Below, in pieces: positions 12,327 through 25,208 of a stretch of 64,000 bases of DNA. The notes below the pieces were generated by a model, which saw only the letters and a program-made list of their open reading frames with translations, made no database searches and was not told where the DNA came from. The stretch's first letter is position 1. Each line of letters begins with the position of its first letter. The stretch is taken from assembly GCA_030765065.1 (NCBI GenBank), contig CM060989.1, positions 61,766,001-61,830,000 of the forward strand. The letters run 5' to 3'. Source of the DNA: Deroplatys truncata. Its lineage: Eukaryota > Arthropoda > Insecta > Mantodea > Mantidae. The position numbers and the translations under genes were made by a program.

Positions 12327-13216
12327 AAAAAAATCTGATGTGTTACACTCACATGACTTTCTCTACTCTTGTACACACTATTTTTAAAAAACGCCTATTC
12401 TCCATATGCTTCATGTTAATCGAGATATCGATATGTCAATCTTATTGGTAATTTTCTTGTAGATGCAAGGGGAATATGGTAGCTTTTAAGCGATAGTCAA
12501 ATATTTTAACGCTGGTTGCTATGTGGTGCATTCCATTCTCTTTGCATGTCCAGGACATAAAAAAAATGAATAACGAATTTGAGAAAAAGTATAAGTATTG
12601 GAAAATTTAAGGAAATAACAAGCAATATCTTCAAAACGGTTCACTCAACAAAAGAAATGTATATGACATAAGTTGTGTATTTTAACGCGATCTACACTTT
12701 TTGTGTAGTAACATTTTGTGTATCTCTTATGGTTTACCAGTTATGCAAAAGTTGTTCACAATAAAGAATACTTTTGGAGACATTCCCAGAAAATTCGAGA
12801 TATACATTTCATTTCCCATGACATTATCTTAAACATATGATATTTTCATCAAAATCGTTAGAGCCATTTTTGAGAAAATTAAAATTTTCGAAAAATCTTC
12901 CATGTAAAGGGTAGTTTGGGGTGGGGGGATTTTCTTGAAAACCTTCGTGTCGCATCTCTGGAAGATACTGAACCTAAATACCAAGTTTGGTGCTTATCCG
13001 ACTGTTCGTTTTTGAGTTATGCTGTTCACACACACACAGACACACACACAGACACACACACACACAGACACACAGACACACACACGGACATGTTTCCAAA
13101 AATTCTTTTTTTGGATTCAGGAGGTCTCAAAACATGTATTTCCGGTGAAATCTCGGTATCGAATTTTTGGGTGGAATGCAATACTTCCCCTACTTACTAT
13201 ACGTAGTAGAGAAAGT
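12327..13216 (-). mobile_element. HINE-like repeat copy, head-to-tail with previous
   Basis: A full copy that begins immediately after the previous copy's end, sharing only an A-run (12327-12333). It has an irregular CA/CAGA microsatellite at 13028-13085. Confidence 0.85.
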
Positions 13217-13921
13217 AAAAATTAACTTTCGTAAGAATAATTTGTATACCCACTAGTAAACAACAGAAGTACAGAAAGTTATGTGAATGTAACACATCAG
13301 ATTTTTAAATAAACATGCTAAGTTCTATACAAAGCATTCTCTAGAACCTTATATGCAATATGGCAATAATACTATCATTGTAAACCATCCTAGATGAATG
13401 TTTCAACAACAAAGGTTAACCATAACATGGGATTTTCGTTCATCACTTGTGATAGCGGGATTTTGAGTCCTTCCTCATAGCAGCTAAACCAATTTGTGTC
13501 GAAGGATGGGGTATGCATCTACAAGTTTGCGAGGGTTGTTATAAAAGTGATTAATGGTGACTCATGTCACTAGGGTCGCTATAGGGGACCAGACTTGCTT
13601 CCTCTAAATGGGATCTCTTATAAGATTCGAGTTGGTTAGTGTTCGAATATTGCGAAGTAGCAGGTGGTGTTGAAATCTTGGGCCACGAACAGCAGCGTCA
13701 GGACCAAACAGAAAATAATGACTATGGTAAAGTAAGCCGTAATGGGGAAAAGATTCGACATAGAATTATGAGAAAATTTTTGAGACCTGAAAGAATGTCT
13801 AATGAGCGGCTCGGATTTTAATGAGCTATAAATGTTTGAAAAGTGACTCTAAAATATTTTAAAAGTACATAATTATTACCCTAAAACTGATATATATAGG
13901 TTTATATCTTGTTTTATTTTG
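13217..13921. other. no gene; one short old repeat fragment
   Basis: 13222-13305 matches the fragment at 50545-50635 (gtaagaataatttgtatacccacta), a relic of an old HINE-like 3' end. Nothing else was recognised. Confidence 0.4.
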
Positions 13922-14905
13922 GAAAATAATTAATGTTATTACGTGTGGAAGAGAACATCAGTTAAGTGACCGCAGCGTATACGGTTGACCCAATTTTCAA
14001 TGACAGAAGAACGCAAATTAGGTTCAACTTCACGAATAACACGCGTAATGTTATTCATAAGGTCATTTACTCTTTCTGGCTTGACATAAACTCGAGATTT
14101 AACATAACCCCACCAGAAGTAATCCAACGGCGTTAAATCACATGACCTCCGGGGTCAGTTCACATCACCACCACGGGAAATTATGAAACCTCTGAAGCTC
14201 TCCTTCAAAAGATTGATTGTTTCCAGAGCAATATGATATGTGGTATCATCTTGCTGGAACCAGATGTTTCCGAGATCCATACCATCCAATTGAGGCCAAA
14301 AATAGTCCTTTATAGGAGCCCGGTATCTTTCTCCATTGAAAGAGCTTCTCCATCTTCATCTTGGAAGAAACATGGACCAATAATTCCACCATACCAAAAT
14401 CCACACCACTCAGTAGCTTTTGGGGATGTAGTCGTTCTTGAATCTGCATTGGATTGTGATTGTTTGTTAACACAACCATCCATCCAAAAGTGAACTTCGT
14501 CGCTGAAGATGAATTTTCGACAAAAATCCGGGTCAGCTTCCAATTACTCCATAGCCCATTCAGCGAATACACGGCGCAATCTATGGTCGTTGGGTTTTAG
14601 TTCTTGAGTTAACACCATTTTGTAAGCGTGAAACTTTAAATCCAGATGCAGAATTCGCCAAGCAGTGGTCCGCGAAAGCCCCAAATCTTGCGCTCGACGA
14701 GCAATTGATTTGTTTCCGTTCTCGCGTACACACTCAAGAACGGCGCCTATGTTTTCGTTGGAGCGCTTACGTCGATTATGTACAGGAGTTCTTTGATCCT
14801 GACAGAACCACTTCTTTCAAATTTATCGATCAAACGCCGAGACAATTATACACACCGTAAACTTCACGCAATACACGGGAAGTTTGGCGAACAGTTGATC
14901 CATTT
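13922..14905 (-). pseudogene. Tc1/mariner-like (IS630-superfamily) transposase pseudogene
   Basis: Read on the minus strand from about 14900, broken frames give a helix-turn-helix region (SIARRAQDLGLSRTTAWRIL), then LTQELKPNDH..RVFAEWAME. The catalytic core follows (FIFSDEVHFWMDG, VNKQ, EWCGFWYGGIIGPCFF). The C-terminal part contains LDYFWWGYVKSRVY and ends near CGHLTDVLFHT. The order and motifs match insect DDE transposases of the group that carries 'WCG.W.GGIIGP.FF'. Several frameshifts and stops interrupt it. The 5' side is cut at 14908 by a HINE-like insertion, so only part of the N-terminus remains. Confidence 0.75.
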
Positions 14906-14907
14906 TT

Positions 14908-15046
14908 ACTTTCTCTACTGCGTATAGTAAGTAGGGGAAGTATTGTATTCTACCCTAAAACTTCGATACCGAGATTTCACCGGAAATACATGTTTTGAGA
15001 CCCCCTGAATCCAAAAATGAATTTTTGGAAACATGTCCGTGTGTGT

Positions 15047-15095
<49 letters not shown>

Positions 15096-15845
15096 TGAAC
15101 AGCATAACTCAGAAACGAACAGTCGGATAAACACCAAACTTGGTATTTAGGTTCAGTATCTTCCAAGGATGCAACACGAAGGTTTTCAAGAAAATCCCCC
15201 CACAGCAGAATACCCTTTACATGGAAGATTTTTCGAAAATTTTAATTTTCTCAAAAATGGCTCTAACAATTTTGATTAAAATATCATATGTTTAAGATAT
15301 TTTTATGACAAATAAAATGTATATCTTGAATTTCCTGGGAATGTCTCCAAAAGTATTCTTTATTCTGAACGACTTTTGCATAACTGGTAAACCATAAGAG
15401 ATAGACAAAATTTTACTACACAAAAAATGTAGATCGCGTTAAAATACACAATTTATGTCATGTACATTTTTTGTTGTTGAGTGAACCATTTTCGAGATAT
15501 TACTTGTTATTCCCTTAAATTTTTCAATACTTATTTTCTCAAATGGGAATTCGTTATTCATTTTTTTGTCTTGGATATGCAAAGAGTATTAATCTGTGGG
15601 AAAGGGAATGGTGCTGCACCTAGCAACCAGCTATTAAGAGATATGTATGTGCTTAAAGGCTACTGTATTTCCAAATTGTCCTTGTAAATATATATTCCCC
15701 TTACATCTACAAGAAAATTAGCAATAAGATAGACTCTGCAAATGTATATCTCGATTAATATGAAGTAGATGGAGAATAAGCGTTTGTATAAATAGTTTGT
15801 ACAAGAGTAGAGAAAGTCATGTGAGTGTAACACATCAGATTTTTA
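14908..15845 (+). mobile_element. HINE-like repeat copy (subfamily B)
   Basis: A full-length plus copy with a long TG microsatellite (15038-15095). It has the subfamily B interior (aaagggaatggtgctgcacc, ctattaagagatatgtatg) and intact 3' hairpin. It is inserted at the 5' edge of the transposase relic. Confidence 0.85.
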
Positions 15846-16039
15846 TAATAAATCTTCACAATTTCTACGCGTTGCTGACTGCTGTAACGTTCCATGGCTA
15901 TTTGTCAATAAAAACTGTAACCACATGAAAAAATGACTGCTGTAACTCAATAACAACAGCAGCTATCACATGTTAAAGATAGGACACTCTTGTTGAAAGA
16001 CCCTGTATTTATGCATGAATATAACTGCTATACAAGTAG
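15846..16039. other. no feature recognised
   Basis: Short AT-rich spacer. Confidence 0.4.
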
Positions 16040-16273
16040 AAAACATTTCTGATGTGTTGCACTCACATGACTTTCTCTATTCACTCTTGTACAAACTATA
16101 CTTACAAACGCTTATTCTTCTATTTACTTCAAGTTAATCGAGATAAACAGTTGCAGAAATTGTCTTATTGCATGACATCCTTGTAGGTACATGGGGATTA
16201 GGAGAATACAGTAGGCTTTAAGCGATGGTCAAATCTTTTAAGAATGGATCACTTATTTAGCTTTCGAATTCCG

Positions 16274-16315
<42 letters not shown>

Positions 16316-16915
16316 GAGAAAGCAAATAACGACTTGACTTCCCATTTTAGAAAAGTATAAGTACTTCAAAATACAAACCAATAACAGGAAATATCTCGAA
16401 ATGGTTAACGGTACGAAAACTATTTGACATAAATTGTGTACTTTAACGAAATCTACATTCTTTTTGTGTGTAGTAAGGTTTTTATCTAAGGTTTACCAGT
16501 TATGTAACAGTAATTCAAAATGAAGAGGACGTTTCCCATAAAACACAGATGTACATTACATTCGTCATGAAAATATCTTAAACATATAGTAATTTAATCA
16601 AACTTTAAGAGCTATTTTGGAGAAAATATAATTTTTTGACAATTTTTCATGTAAAGGGTAGTTCAGGATGAGGGGATTTTCTTGAAAATCTTCTTGTCGC
16701 AATCTTGGAAGATGTTGAGCTTAAACACCAAGTTTGGTTTTCAACCGACTTCTCGTTTTTGAGTTATGCTATTCACAGACACACACACATGGACATTTCT
16801 AAGAATGCTTTTTGGGGAGGGAGGTCCAGGGGCCGCAAAACATAGATTGCAGGTGAAATCTCGATATCGAATTTTTGAGTGGAATACAATACTTACTAAA
16901 CGTAGTATGGATATT
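16040..16915 (-). mobile_element. diverged HINE-like copy
   Basis: A more diverged minus copy: 3' end TCTGATGTGTTGCACTCACA at about 16049, 5' end near 16915 (acttactaaacgtagtatgg). A GA microsatellite has replaced part of the interior. Confidence 0.7.
16278..16312. repeat. (GA)n microsatellite
   Basis: About 17 GA dinucleotides inside the diverged HINE-like copy. Confidence 0.95.
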
Positions 16916-16939
16916 TCTCGATGAAGTTACTGATTGAAA

Positions 16940-17233
16940 AACAGTGTGTTCAATATAGTAACATACCTAGCATTCACAGACCTCGTAAAAGCATTCGATA
17001 GGGTAGACAGAAACAAACTGCTACAAATGATTGCAGAAGTCAAAGTTCCACAACTAATAATTCAAAATATATTTAACTACAGGAAAAATTCTGTTGCAGT
17101 TAAAGTTGATGGTAACATATCAGATTGGGTAAATATAAACATAGGTGTAAGGCAGGGTTGTGGACTTTCTCCATTTCTCTTCATAATCTGCATTAAACAT
17201 ATTATTAAAAATTGGAAAGAACTTCCACATTAA
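16940..17233 (+). pseudogene. LINE reverse transcriptase fragment
   Basis: The frame shows AFTDLVKAFDRVDR, the F.DL.KAFD motif A region with the first catalytic aspartate. About 50 residues later comes INIGVRQGCGLSPFLF, the RQG..LSP motif B block. The YADD block is absent because the ORF ends just after motif B. About 98 codons of an RT of 250 or more survive, with neither start nor end, so this is a degraded LINE piece. The fragment at 18395-18745 could be the same element's later part; the 1.1 kb between shows no RT. Confidence 0.75.
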
Positions 17234-18394
17234 TATATAACTTTAAATAGAAGAAAATCCTTAGATATAATTCTTTTTGAGGATAATAATAGTATCAACA
17301 GCAGTAATGATTACACATAACAGAGTTAAACTGTTTCCTAAAATATCAAAAATTCTTGTGCATCCTACACTAAAATATAGAAAAGTAAGCTAAATTTAAC
17401 CTAATGGGTTCATACCCCATATATAGAGTTCACACGATCTACAATGCTCTACGAGAACTTACATAAAACAACACATCTGTGCAATATGCAAATTTCAATA
17501 AATTGAAGTCGAAATTATGAAGTCAATAATTATCGTAATAATCTGAGAATAGTGCTATAAAATAAATAATAAAATATTTGATTTCAGTGTATGTATAAAA
17601 AAGAGAAGCATTGGAAAATTGTTGACTGTTAAAAGCGACAGAAAGACCAGACAGGCACAGTTTAGCTAATTAGAGACCAGCCCCAGGTATAAAGGGTAAA
17701 ATAACTGAGGCCAGTTTCTCTTGGAATTTATGGGCACAGTTGCACTGGCCGGGATGTGAAGGTCATTAAAGGCTTCATGACGCTAAGTTTGAGGAGAGAG
17801 AGGGGAAGTTAGGAGTTTTTCCTCTTTGTAGCGCGGTGGTGAAATTCATTCTGTCCTGAGCAATTGGTGAGAACGGGACAACATTCTCGTCGAGTTGTGA
17901 ACATTGGCGGCGAACATGCAAGAGGGTAGAACGTTCAGCTGTAGTTAATAGTCTTCGGTCTTGGTGAAGACACAGTAGCATCGTATGCATTTAAAAAAGA
18001 TCGGCAAACCTTAAGTTTTATTTTAAATGGTGAAAATAAAAGTGTTCCAAGAAAGCGTTCGTGTTTCTCTGTACACATCCACGCATACCCAGAGATTAAG
18101 ATCTCATGCTCGAGCAGCCGTGGCAAAGTGTAAAAAAACAATTAGGAGGAGAAACGCAGCAATCGTGAGGCAAAGGTAGTGCTTCATTGTTAGAGGACGT
18201 AGCGTGGCTGCGTCAAAATAAAACTAAAATAATGGCATTTAAGGGAGCATATCCATTCCAAGCAAAATTTGTATAAAATCTACAACATTAGGAAGAAAAA
18301 ACGAATTTTCATACTTGGATACAAACTGTCATTTCTTGATGAAGTTGATATCACCGACAAAATATTAAAGTTCAATATAGTGTCTTCCAACGGC
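17234..18394. other. no gene recognised
   Basis: AT-rich non-coding sequence. The ORFs at 17775-18141 show no family resemblance. Confidence 0.4.
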
Positions 18395-18745
18395 TTTACT
18401 AAATAGTACACTCGTCTAAGGCTGTACAAAACCTTAGCAAGACCTGTCCTCTGCTATGGCAGTGAGGCTTGGATCCTAAAGAAAAGAGAGAAGCAGAATA
18501 ACTGCTTCAGAAATGAAGTTCATGTGAAGGATTGCTGGTTACACTAAATGGGAATCTAAAGGCCAATGAGCTTATTTTAAAAGAGCTAAAGATGCAATCA
18601 GTCCTGGAATACATACAATATTACAGAACAACTGGAGACAATGCCTACATAAGATGAGTCCACAACGCATTCTCAAAGCTGGGGAAAGAGATCAGCCGGC
18701 CATCCCAAAAAGAGATCGTAACAGGCCTGAAGGCTTAACACTTGG
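18395..18745 (+). pseudogene. LINE reverse transcriptase C-terminal fragment
   Basis: Broken frames read LYKTLARPVLCYGSEAW, a signature shortly after the RT palm in many insect LINEs (usually YKTL.RPVL.YGSE.W). A degraded tail follows, including the GHPKK.. part that corresponds to GRP.KRW. Multiple stops show it is dead. Confidence 0.65.
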
Positions 18746-18981
18746 TTAGATGAAGAAGAATAAGAAAACTACACGTAGTAGAGGAGGTAACTACGAGGGC
18801 GGATTGATAAGCCCATGACTTTGAAGAGAAATAGCCTTCTAATCACAGGTTTCTTGTTTGCACCCAAGTCTTACAATCTATTCTGGGTATAATTGCAGAA
18901 ATGTGTCGTCATTTGTTTCTTAAAACATTGTTGAGAACGTCTAAAATAAGCAGATGTGTGTTGCTTCGTAGAAAATGGAGA

Positions 18982-19751
18982 AAAGTTGTCGCAGTAACTT
19001 TCGTGTTATCTTATTTGCTGAGCGCCTGTTATTGTTTTACTATTTTGAATTTTGGGTTCTTTGTCCTCCGGCTAGCTATTATTACTCAGCCGAGCATATC
19101 TCTTGAACAGAGTGTGTAAACGGAAAGGAGTTGTTACTAAAAGATAACAGTGATAAAAGAATTTGTTTTTACACTTTTATTGCCGTCACACTTTATTAAT
19201 TTCACATAATTACTCTTGATACACGCCCGACTGAAACTGTTATATTTTTAAATGTAACTATAATCACTTATTTGCCGCGCATTATTAATTCGCGTATTTC
19301 ACAATTCTGTAGAATTGCGTAACGTGTACTTCGTGAATGCTTCTGTTGAACTGCGCGATACTTGTCTTTGGCTCTAGAATTTATACTCCCTCACCCCGAT
19401 ATGCCTAAACATTATAACAGAGCTGCTATTGGTTAATAAAGCGCGCCAACATTAGCGTCTATTTTTATCCAATCAAAATTACGAACACATATGCTCTAGG
19501 GAAGATATTTCCTCCATTTCTAAAGAAAGGCACGCTACTCTGACGTCATTTGTTTGCCTCTTTTAATTAATGAACAACTCATCCCCTCGTTTCATTGTTA
19601 CCCGCTCCTATTGTCAGTTTCAGTGAGGCCGTGTAAACTTATTTCCTAATAATGCTTATAAATCTCTCAAATCATTGTCATACAATAATAATTTACACTA
19701 CAATCACTCTGGCATTCACAGTGTTGTGATATAAAATACTGCCTCAAAGTT
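18982..19751. mobile_element. repeat element D, copy 1 (short form)
   Basis: About 0.77 kb that recurs at 57557-58556 with high identity over most of its length. It is bounded by AAAGTTG on the left and AAAGTTA on the right. It holds only one 36-bp unit of the minisatellite expanded in copy 2. No ORF or known family was recognised. Confidence 0.7.
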
Positions 19752-19764
19752 AATTACGTGTTCT

Positions 19765-20330
19765 GATAAAGCACTACTTTTTGCGTGGTAAGACGGTGAA
19801 GGAAACGGAAGAAAAGCTGAACAAGTATTATGGGGACTCGGCTCCATCACATGGTATGGTTCACAAACCATTCCAAAGCAAAACCATTCCAATCCAAGCG
19901 AAAACCATTCCGTCGGCAGGAAAAATCATGGCAGCTGTCTTTTGGGATAAAGACATCCAGTTCCTGGAGAAGGGTAAAACGATCACAAATTCATATTATG
20001 CCGCACTGCACAGTTTCACAAGGAGTTGTTAAAGAAGCGTCCCCATTTGGAGAAGAAAAATGTGCTCTTTCACCAGGATAATGCACCCGCACACAAGTCA
20101 GCCATTTTCATCCAAAATTTGTGGAATTGGACTACGAACTGGTACCTCACCCACTATATTCTCCAGATTTGGCTCCGAGCGACTTCCTCTTCGCAAACCT
20201 GAAAATTGGCTCGCTGGGAAGCAATTCACGTCCAGAACACATAATAGCAGAAACAACCTCGCAGACTTCGAAAAATCATACTCTCATACTCAGTCTGAAA
20301 TCTAACCATGGGGCCTAAAATCTTTCTTCC
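19765..20330 (+). pseudogene. mariner transposase pseudogene
   Basis: The first frame gives HYFLRGKTVKETEEKL..YYGDSAPSHGMVHK, the mariner N-terminal helix-turn-helix region. After a deletion it continues KTIPSAGKIMAAVFWD, the block with the first catalytic aspartate. Other frames follow with LFHQDNAPAHKSA and LVPHPLYSPDLAPSDF, the second and third catalytic-aspartate blocks. About a third of the protein is missing and three frames are used, so it is inactive. Element D copy 1 ends 14 bp upstream and has probably displaced the 5' end. Confidence 0.8.
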
Positions 20331-20445
20331 TGTAGTAGCAAATATGTGTATTTGTCGGTTGCGTCCAAGTCAGCCATATAGTGAAGGTACAACATTTCAT
20401 CCCTAGCTACTCCGCAACAAACAGGGCAAAGTAGCTTGCTAGTCC

Positions 20446-21435
20446 ACTACTCTATATTCACTCTTAGATTGATCCGCGTCAAAACAAACCCCAGGTGACC
20501 AGTGCACCGTTATTATGTATCCTTCCGCCATTCGCACTAGAAATACTGTCACACTTTCAGACCATGTGGCGAGTACAAGCGGCACGTAGTCCTAATTTCG
20601 ACAATTGAAACAGTGACTAGCATATTCTGTTAAGGGTTAAAGGTGATAAGATTGATAGTTGCAACAAAATAAACGTTTGCACATATAATAATAGTTAATT
20701 CTAAAATAAATGAGCGAAAATTAAACTAACAGGTATGCGATAACTTAATTTATTCGCTCTCTGGAAACGGCACTATATTAACTGTTGGCGCCTCATTTTA
20801 AAAAAGAAATTTTGCACTTTTACGCGAATTGCATTCTTCTCAAAATCACTACATTCTTGCATCGCGTATTTTATATGCTCCCCCCCACGGGTGTAACCAC
20901 TTTTGCCGTTTCAGATTTTTCTGCACAAGCACTGTTTATACTTGTACTCGAAACACCGGTGAACTCAGAAGTTAATTTCACAATTTCTTTCGCGGAAAGT
21001 GTTGGATATTTCTCACATAACTTATAATAAAGATTCAACACTATTGTTTTTTCACCACTGGTCAACGGTTTGCGCTGCTAATGCTTTCGTAATTCGACGA
21101 AAACAGAAGAACAAATTCACCGTCCTCCATGATACTAAACACAACTGCTGGTTTCTGGCTGTAAACAATATTCTGCGCCTACCCGGATGTCAGGTGACTC
21201 ATACGAATTGCATGATGGGACTTGTAGCTCAGTTTTACGGTACAAATCAGCGTTAAATAAAAGCTTAGGTATTTGTATAGAATATTATACTATTTAAGGA
21301 TAAATTCATTCTAAAATTCAGAGTATTAGCATGGAACTACTTTCCTGGGCGCATTGCTACTGTGTTGCAACACGGTGCACTGACCACGTGGGTTTGTTTT
21401 GCCGCGGATCAACCTAAGAGTGAATGCAGAGTAGG
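20446..21435. mobile_element. DNA transposon derivative with ~65-bp terminal inverted repeats
   Basis: The left end (20446-20510, with ATTCACTCTTAGATTGATCC) and the reverse complement of the right end (21372-21435, with ATTCACTCTTAGGTTGATCC) match imperfectly over about 65 bp, through 'AAAACAAACCC..AGTGCACCGT'. The roughly 1-kb interior keeps only the start of a transposase-like ORF on the minus strand. No clear target duplication was found. Confidence 0.65.
20871..21065 (-). pseudogene. transposase N-terminal fragment
   Basis: A 64-residue frame begins TSGEKTIVLNLYYKLCEKYP and continues AKEIVKLTSEFTGVSSTSI, then ETAKVVTP. This resembles the N-terminal helix-turn-helix of IS630/Tc1-like insect transposases (EK.IVLNVY..L, then T...TGVS..S). 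It lies inside the 20446-21435 inverted-repeat element and is probably the remains of that element's own transposase. No catalytic residues remain. The family call is by recollection. Confidence 0.5.
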
Positions 21436-21639
21436 CAAGAGTGACCACGCACAGTTCTTAGAATTGTGAGATACTTTGGACATCCTACATGTGTCTCTAT
21501 CCAATAAGGCAATCGAAGTCCATATTTCTCCAAATGTGTATTCCATGTCTTGGTACCGTTCCCCAAAGAAAACCAGAGTACGTTCAAGTTAGTCTTATTC
21601 TGGTTGGTCTTAAAGGTAAAGTTACGAAAAATAGAGAGA

Positions 21640-22120
21640 TCCCCCGCAACCGGAGCAGAGCACGGCAAGAGGCTGCGACGGCCATTTTTGCTTCTACCTG
21701 AAGGGCAATCAGATTCCTATGACGACGGGTTCAAGCATGGGCATGGTTCCTATCGCTTCCAGATCGAATGCATCCGACGCCGCCCAGGCCACCCACAAGT
21801 CTCTCTGGGGCGGAACCCACTCTGAGGCGAGACCTAACTGAGCAGTCCGGCAACGACGCCAGGGAAGAAACCTCTACAGTGCGCACAGCCACCGCCCAGG
21901 CGCAACTCGCGGAACATCGTCGCCTGGTCCTACAGAACTAAAACGGATGACAAAGAAGATGATAGGCACAAGAACTGAGCGGCAGGAGAGTCGTGGCAAA
22001 AGATGAACCACCCAACATTCACCTGCCAAACCGGGGAAATTGCGAAAAACCATGGGTTAGAGTGGGCGATCGCTGGGGATCGAACCCAGCACCTCCCGAT
22101 TGCGAGTCAGACACTAATCG
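21640..22120 (-). mobile_element. tRNA-derived SINE
   Basis: A minus-strand copy of the long-bodied SINE. The B-box-like GGGTTCGATCCC lies at about 22075-22087 and the body blocks are shared with 440-905. Confidence 0.65.
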
Positions 22121-23012
22121 GTTCTGATTAGTCTTACTTTTCAAACGGATGTAGTAAAATGGGTATCGACTTTACATTACTGGTAGGAATACATTTTGCT
22201 GTTCATGTGCAAATCTCCACTCAGGATGGTTAAATTAAATTAAATTGAGTTTTATTTATGGACGCTCTTTAACTGCTGTGGTCCTTAGCGTCCCATTCTA
22301 TACTGGGCGTGAAAGACCGGTAAATTTGCTCACAGGCCTCTTATCAGGCTTGAGGTTCTTTTACGTGCCGCAAATCTACGACAAGGGGCCACCGGCCTTA
22401 CTTCCCTTCCGAAGGAAGCCATGCTAAGGATTTTTACGCCCTAAAAAATCCATCGCCCTACGCCTGGTCTTCGAAAGACAATTTCCTAATCGCCTTCTCA
22501 AGAATCTAGAGCATCGTCTAAGGGAATCTGATGCTTTTAAGCTATGGCTGTATGACATAAGACAAAAAGCCAAATCATAAAAGTAAGCAATTTTCAATTC
22601 TGAGAAAACCTTTATTTGAATGTTTTTCCAAGTTCTGACACACACTTTCGGACTATTGGAACAAAAATTCTAATGTGATACATTCACATGACTTTCTCTA
22701 CCCTCTATCTGTATTAGTGGTTATACAAACTTATCTTACTAATGCTTATTGTTCTATGTTTTATTTATTTATTTGTGCTAGCAATCTTCCTTAGATAATG
22801 GCTATACATCAGCCCAAGGTGTTATCTTGCCATATTCTACCCATATTACATTCATTAATTATACATAAAAATGATGATAATAATAATAATAGTAATACCA
22901 AAATTATAATCTAATAATACTAATATTATAGTAATGATAATATAATTAGATAACTTAACATCACATGATGAAGCTAATTCACATCTATTTTTATTGTCCA
23001 TAACCATTTATT
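22121..23012. other. no gene; old repeat fragment and AT-rich tract
   Basis: A HINE-like 3' end fragment on the minus strand lies at 22665-22790 (TCTAATGTGATACATTCACA then ACTTTCTCTAC). An AT/ATA-rich low-complexity tract follows at 22866-22960. Nothing else was recognised. Confidence 0.5.
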
Positions 23013-23846
23013 ACTTTCTCTACTACGTATAGTAAGTAGGGGAAGTATTGCATTCCACCCAAAAATTCGATACCGAGATTTCACCGGAAATACATGTTTT
23101 GAGATCCCCTGAATCCAAAAAAAGCATTTTTGGAAACATGTCCGTGAGTGTGTGTGTGAACAGCATAACTCAGAAATGAACAGTCGGATGAACACCAAAC
23201 TTGGTATTTAGGTTCAGTATCTTCCAAGGATGCCATACGAAGGTTTTCAAGAAAATCCCCCCACCCCAGGATACCCTTTACATGGAAGATTTTTCGAAAA
23301 TTTTAATTTTCTCAAAAATGGCTCTAACGATTTTGATGAAAATATCATATGTTTAAGATAATGTCATGAGAAATGAAATGTATATCTCGAAATTTCTGGG
23401 AATGTCTCCAAAAGTATTCTTCATTGTGAACGACTTTTGCATAACTGGTAAACCATAAGAGATAGACAAAGTTTTCCTACACAAAAAATGTAGATCGCGT
23501 TAAAATACACAACGTATGTCATATACATTTCTTTTGTTGAGTGAACCGTTTTCGAGATATTGCTTGTTATTTCCTTAAATTTTCCAATACTTATACTTTT
23601 TCTCAAATGCGTTATTCATTTTTTTATGTCCTGGACATGCAAAGAGAATGGAATGCGCCACATAGCAACCAGCGTTAAAATATTTGACTATCGCTTAAAA
23701 GCTACCATATTTCCCTTGCATCTACAAGAAAATTACCAATAAGATTGACATCTCGATAAACATGAAGCATATGGAGAATAGGCGTTTGTAAAATTAGATT
23801 GTACAAGAGTAGAGAAAGTCATGTGAGTGTAACACATCAGATTTTT
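23013..23846 (+). mobile_element. HINE-like repeat copy (subfamily A)
   Basis: A full plus copy with subfamily A interior (tgcaaagagaatggaatgcg). It ends CAGATTTTT at 23846, and the next copy's ACTTTCTC starts at the following base. Confidence 0.9.
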
Positions 23847-24700
23847 ACTTTCTCTACTACGTATAGTAAGTAGGGGAAGTATTGTATTCCACCCAAAAAT
23901 TCGATACCGAGATTTCACCGGAAATATGTTTTGAGACACCCTGAATCCAAAAAAAGCATTTTTGGAAACATGTCCGTGTGTGTGTCTGTCTGTGTGTCTG
24001 TCTGTGAACAGCATAACTCAGAAATGAACAGTCGGATGAACACCAAACTTGGTATTTAGGTTCAATATCTTCCAAGGATGCGATACGAAGGTTTTCAAGA
24101 AAATCCCCCCACCCCAGGATACCCTTTACATGGAAGATTTTTCGAAAATTTTAATTTTCTCAAAAATGGCTCTAACGATTTTGATTAAAATGTCATATTT
24201 TTAAGATATTTTTATGACAAATAAAATATATATCTTGAATTTCCTGGGAATGTCTCCAAAAGTATTCTTTATTGTGAACGACTTTTGCATAACTGGTAAA
24301 CCATAAGAGACAAAATTTTACTACACAAAAAATGTAGATCGCGTTAAAATACACAATTTATGTCATACACATTTTTTTAGTTGAGTGAACCATTTTCGAG
24401 ATATTGCTTGTTATTTATTTCAATTTTCCAATACTTATACTTTTTCTCAAATTCGTTATTCAATTTTTTATGTCCTGGATATGCAAACAGAATAGAATGC
24501 GCCACATAGCAACCAGCGCTTAAAATATTTGACTATCGCTTATAACCTACCATGTTCCCCTTGCATCTACAAGAAAATTAGCAATAACATTGACATCTGG
24601 ATATCTCGAGTAACATGAAGCATATGGAGAATAAACGTTTGTAAAAATAGTTTGTACAAGGGTAGAGAAAGTCATGTGAGTGTAGCACATCAGATTTTTT
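23847..24700 (+). mobile_element. HINE-like repeat copy (subfamily A), tandem
   Basis: The second member of a precise head-to-tail pair with the copy before it. Full length, with 5' and 3' termini intact. Confidence 0.9.
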
Positions 24701-24702
24701 AC

Positions 24703-25208
24703 TTTGGACAGGCACTCTTTTACCTTCTTACCATGCTTGTTAAAAATCTTGCTTAAGACTACTTTCCTGTCCAGTTTTAACCATTTCCCATTTATAGCTT
24801 GCTTTCTCCAATGCTGTGTACCTTTACAATCAAAACCTATATGTTCTAAATCTTCTCTTTCCCCACATATTGGACACTGGTTCTGTGGGAACCCATTTCT
24901 CATTCCTATTAGTCTCCATACACCTGCTCGTACCCAGGCTATACTTTCTCTTTGTTCCTTATTTGAGTTATCCACATACTGTTCTCTAGCCCTTATTAAT
25001 ATATATGATTCCAAGGAACTTTTCTTCCCAATGTTACTAAATAAATTTTTATCTCTATATCTTCAAACCTCCGCCTAGCTTCTTTCCAAGAGCCCTTAGC
25101 ATTATTTTCCCTCCTTCTCCAAATTTCTCCCAGACCACTATTTTTCAAATTAGTTTGTATGCTATAACTCCACCCATTTTTCTTTAAGCTCCTTTCTTGA
25201 AATTCCAA
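24703..25208 (-). pseudogene. LINE C-terminal fragment with zinc knuckle
   Basis: On the minus strand two adjoining frames encode the tail of a jockey-like non-LTR retrotransposon. A basic/polar stretch lies at 25208-24996. After a frameshift comes WVRAGVWRLIGMRNGF, followed by CPICGEREDLEHIGFDC, which fits the CxxC...H....C knuckle at the end of such ORF2 proteins. The chain then runs into a HINE-like copy at 24700, so the last residues are lost. No RT core is present. Confidence 0.65.
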
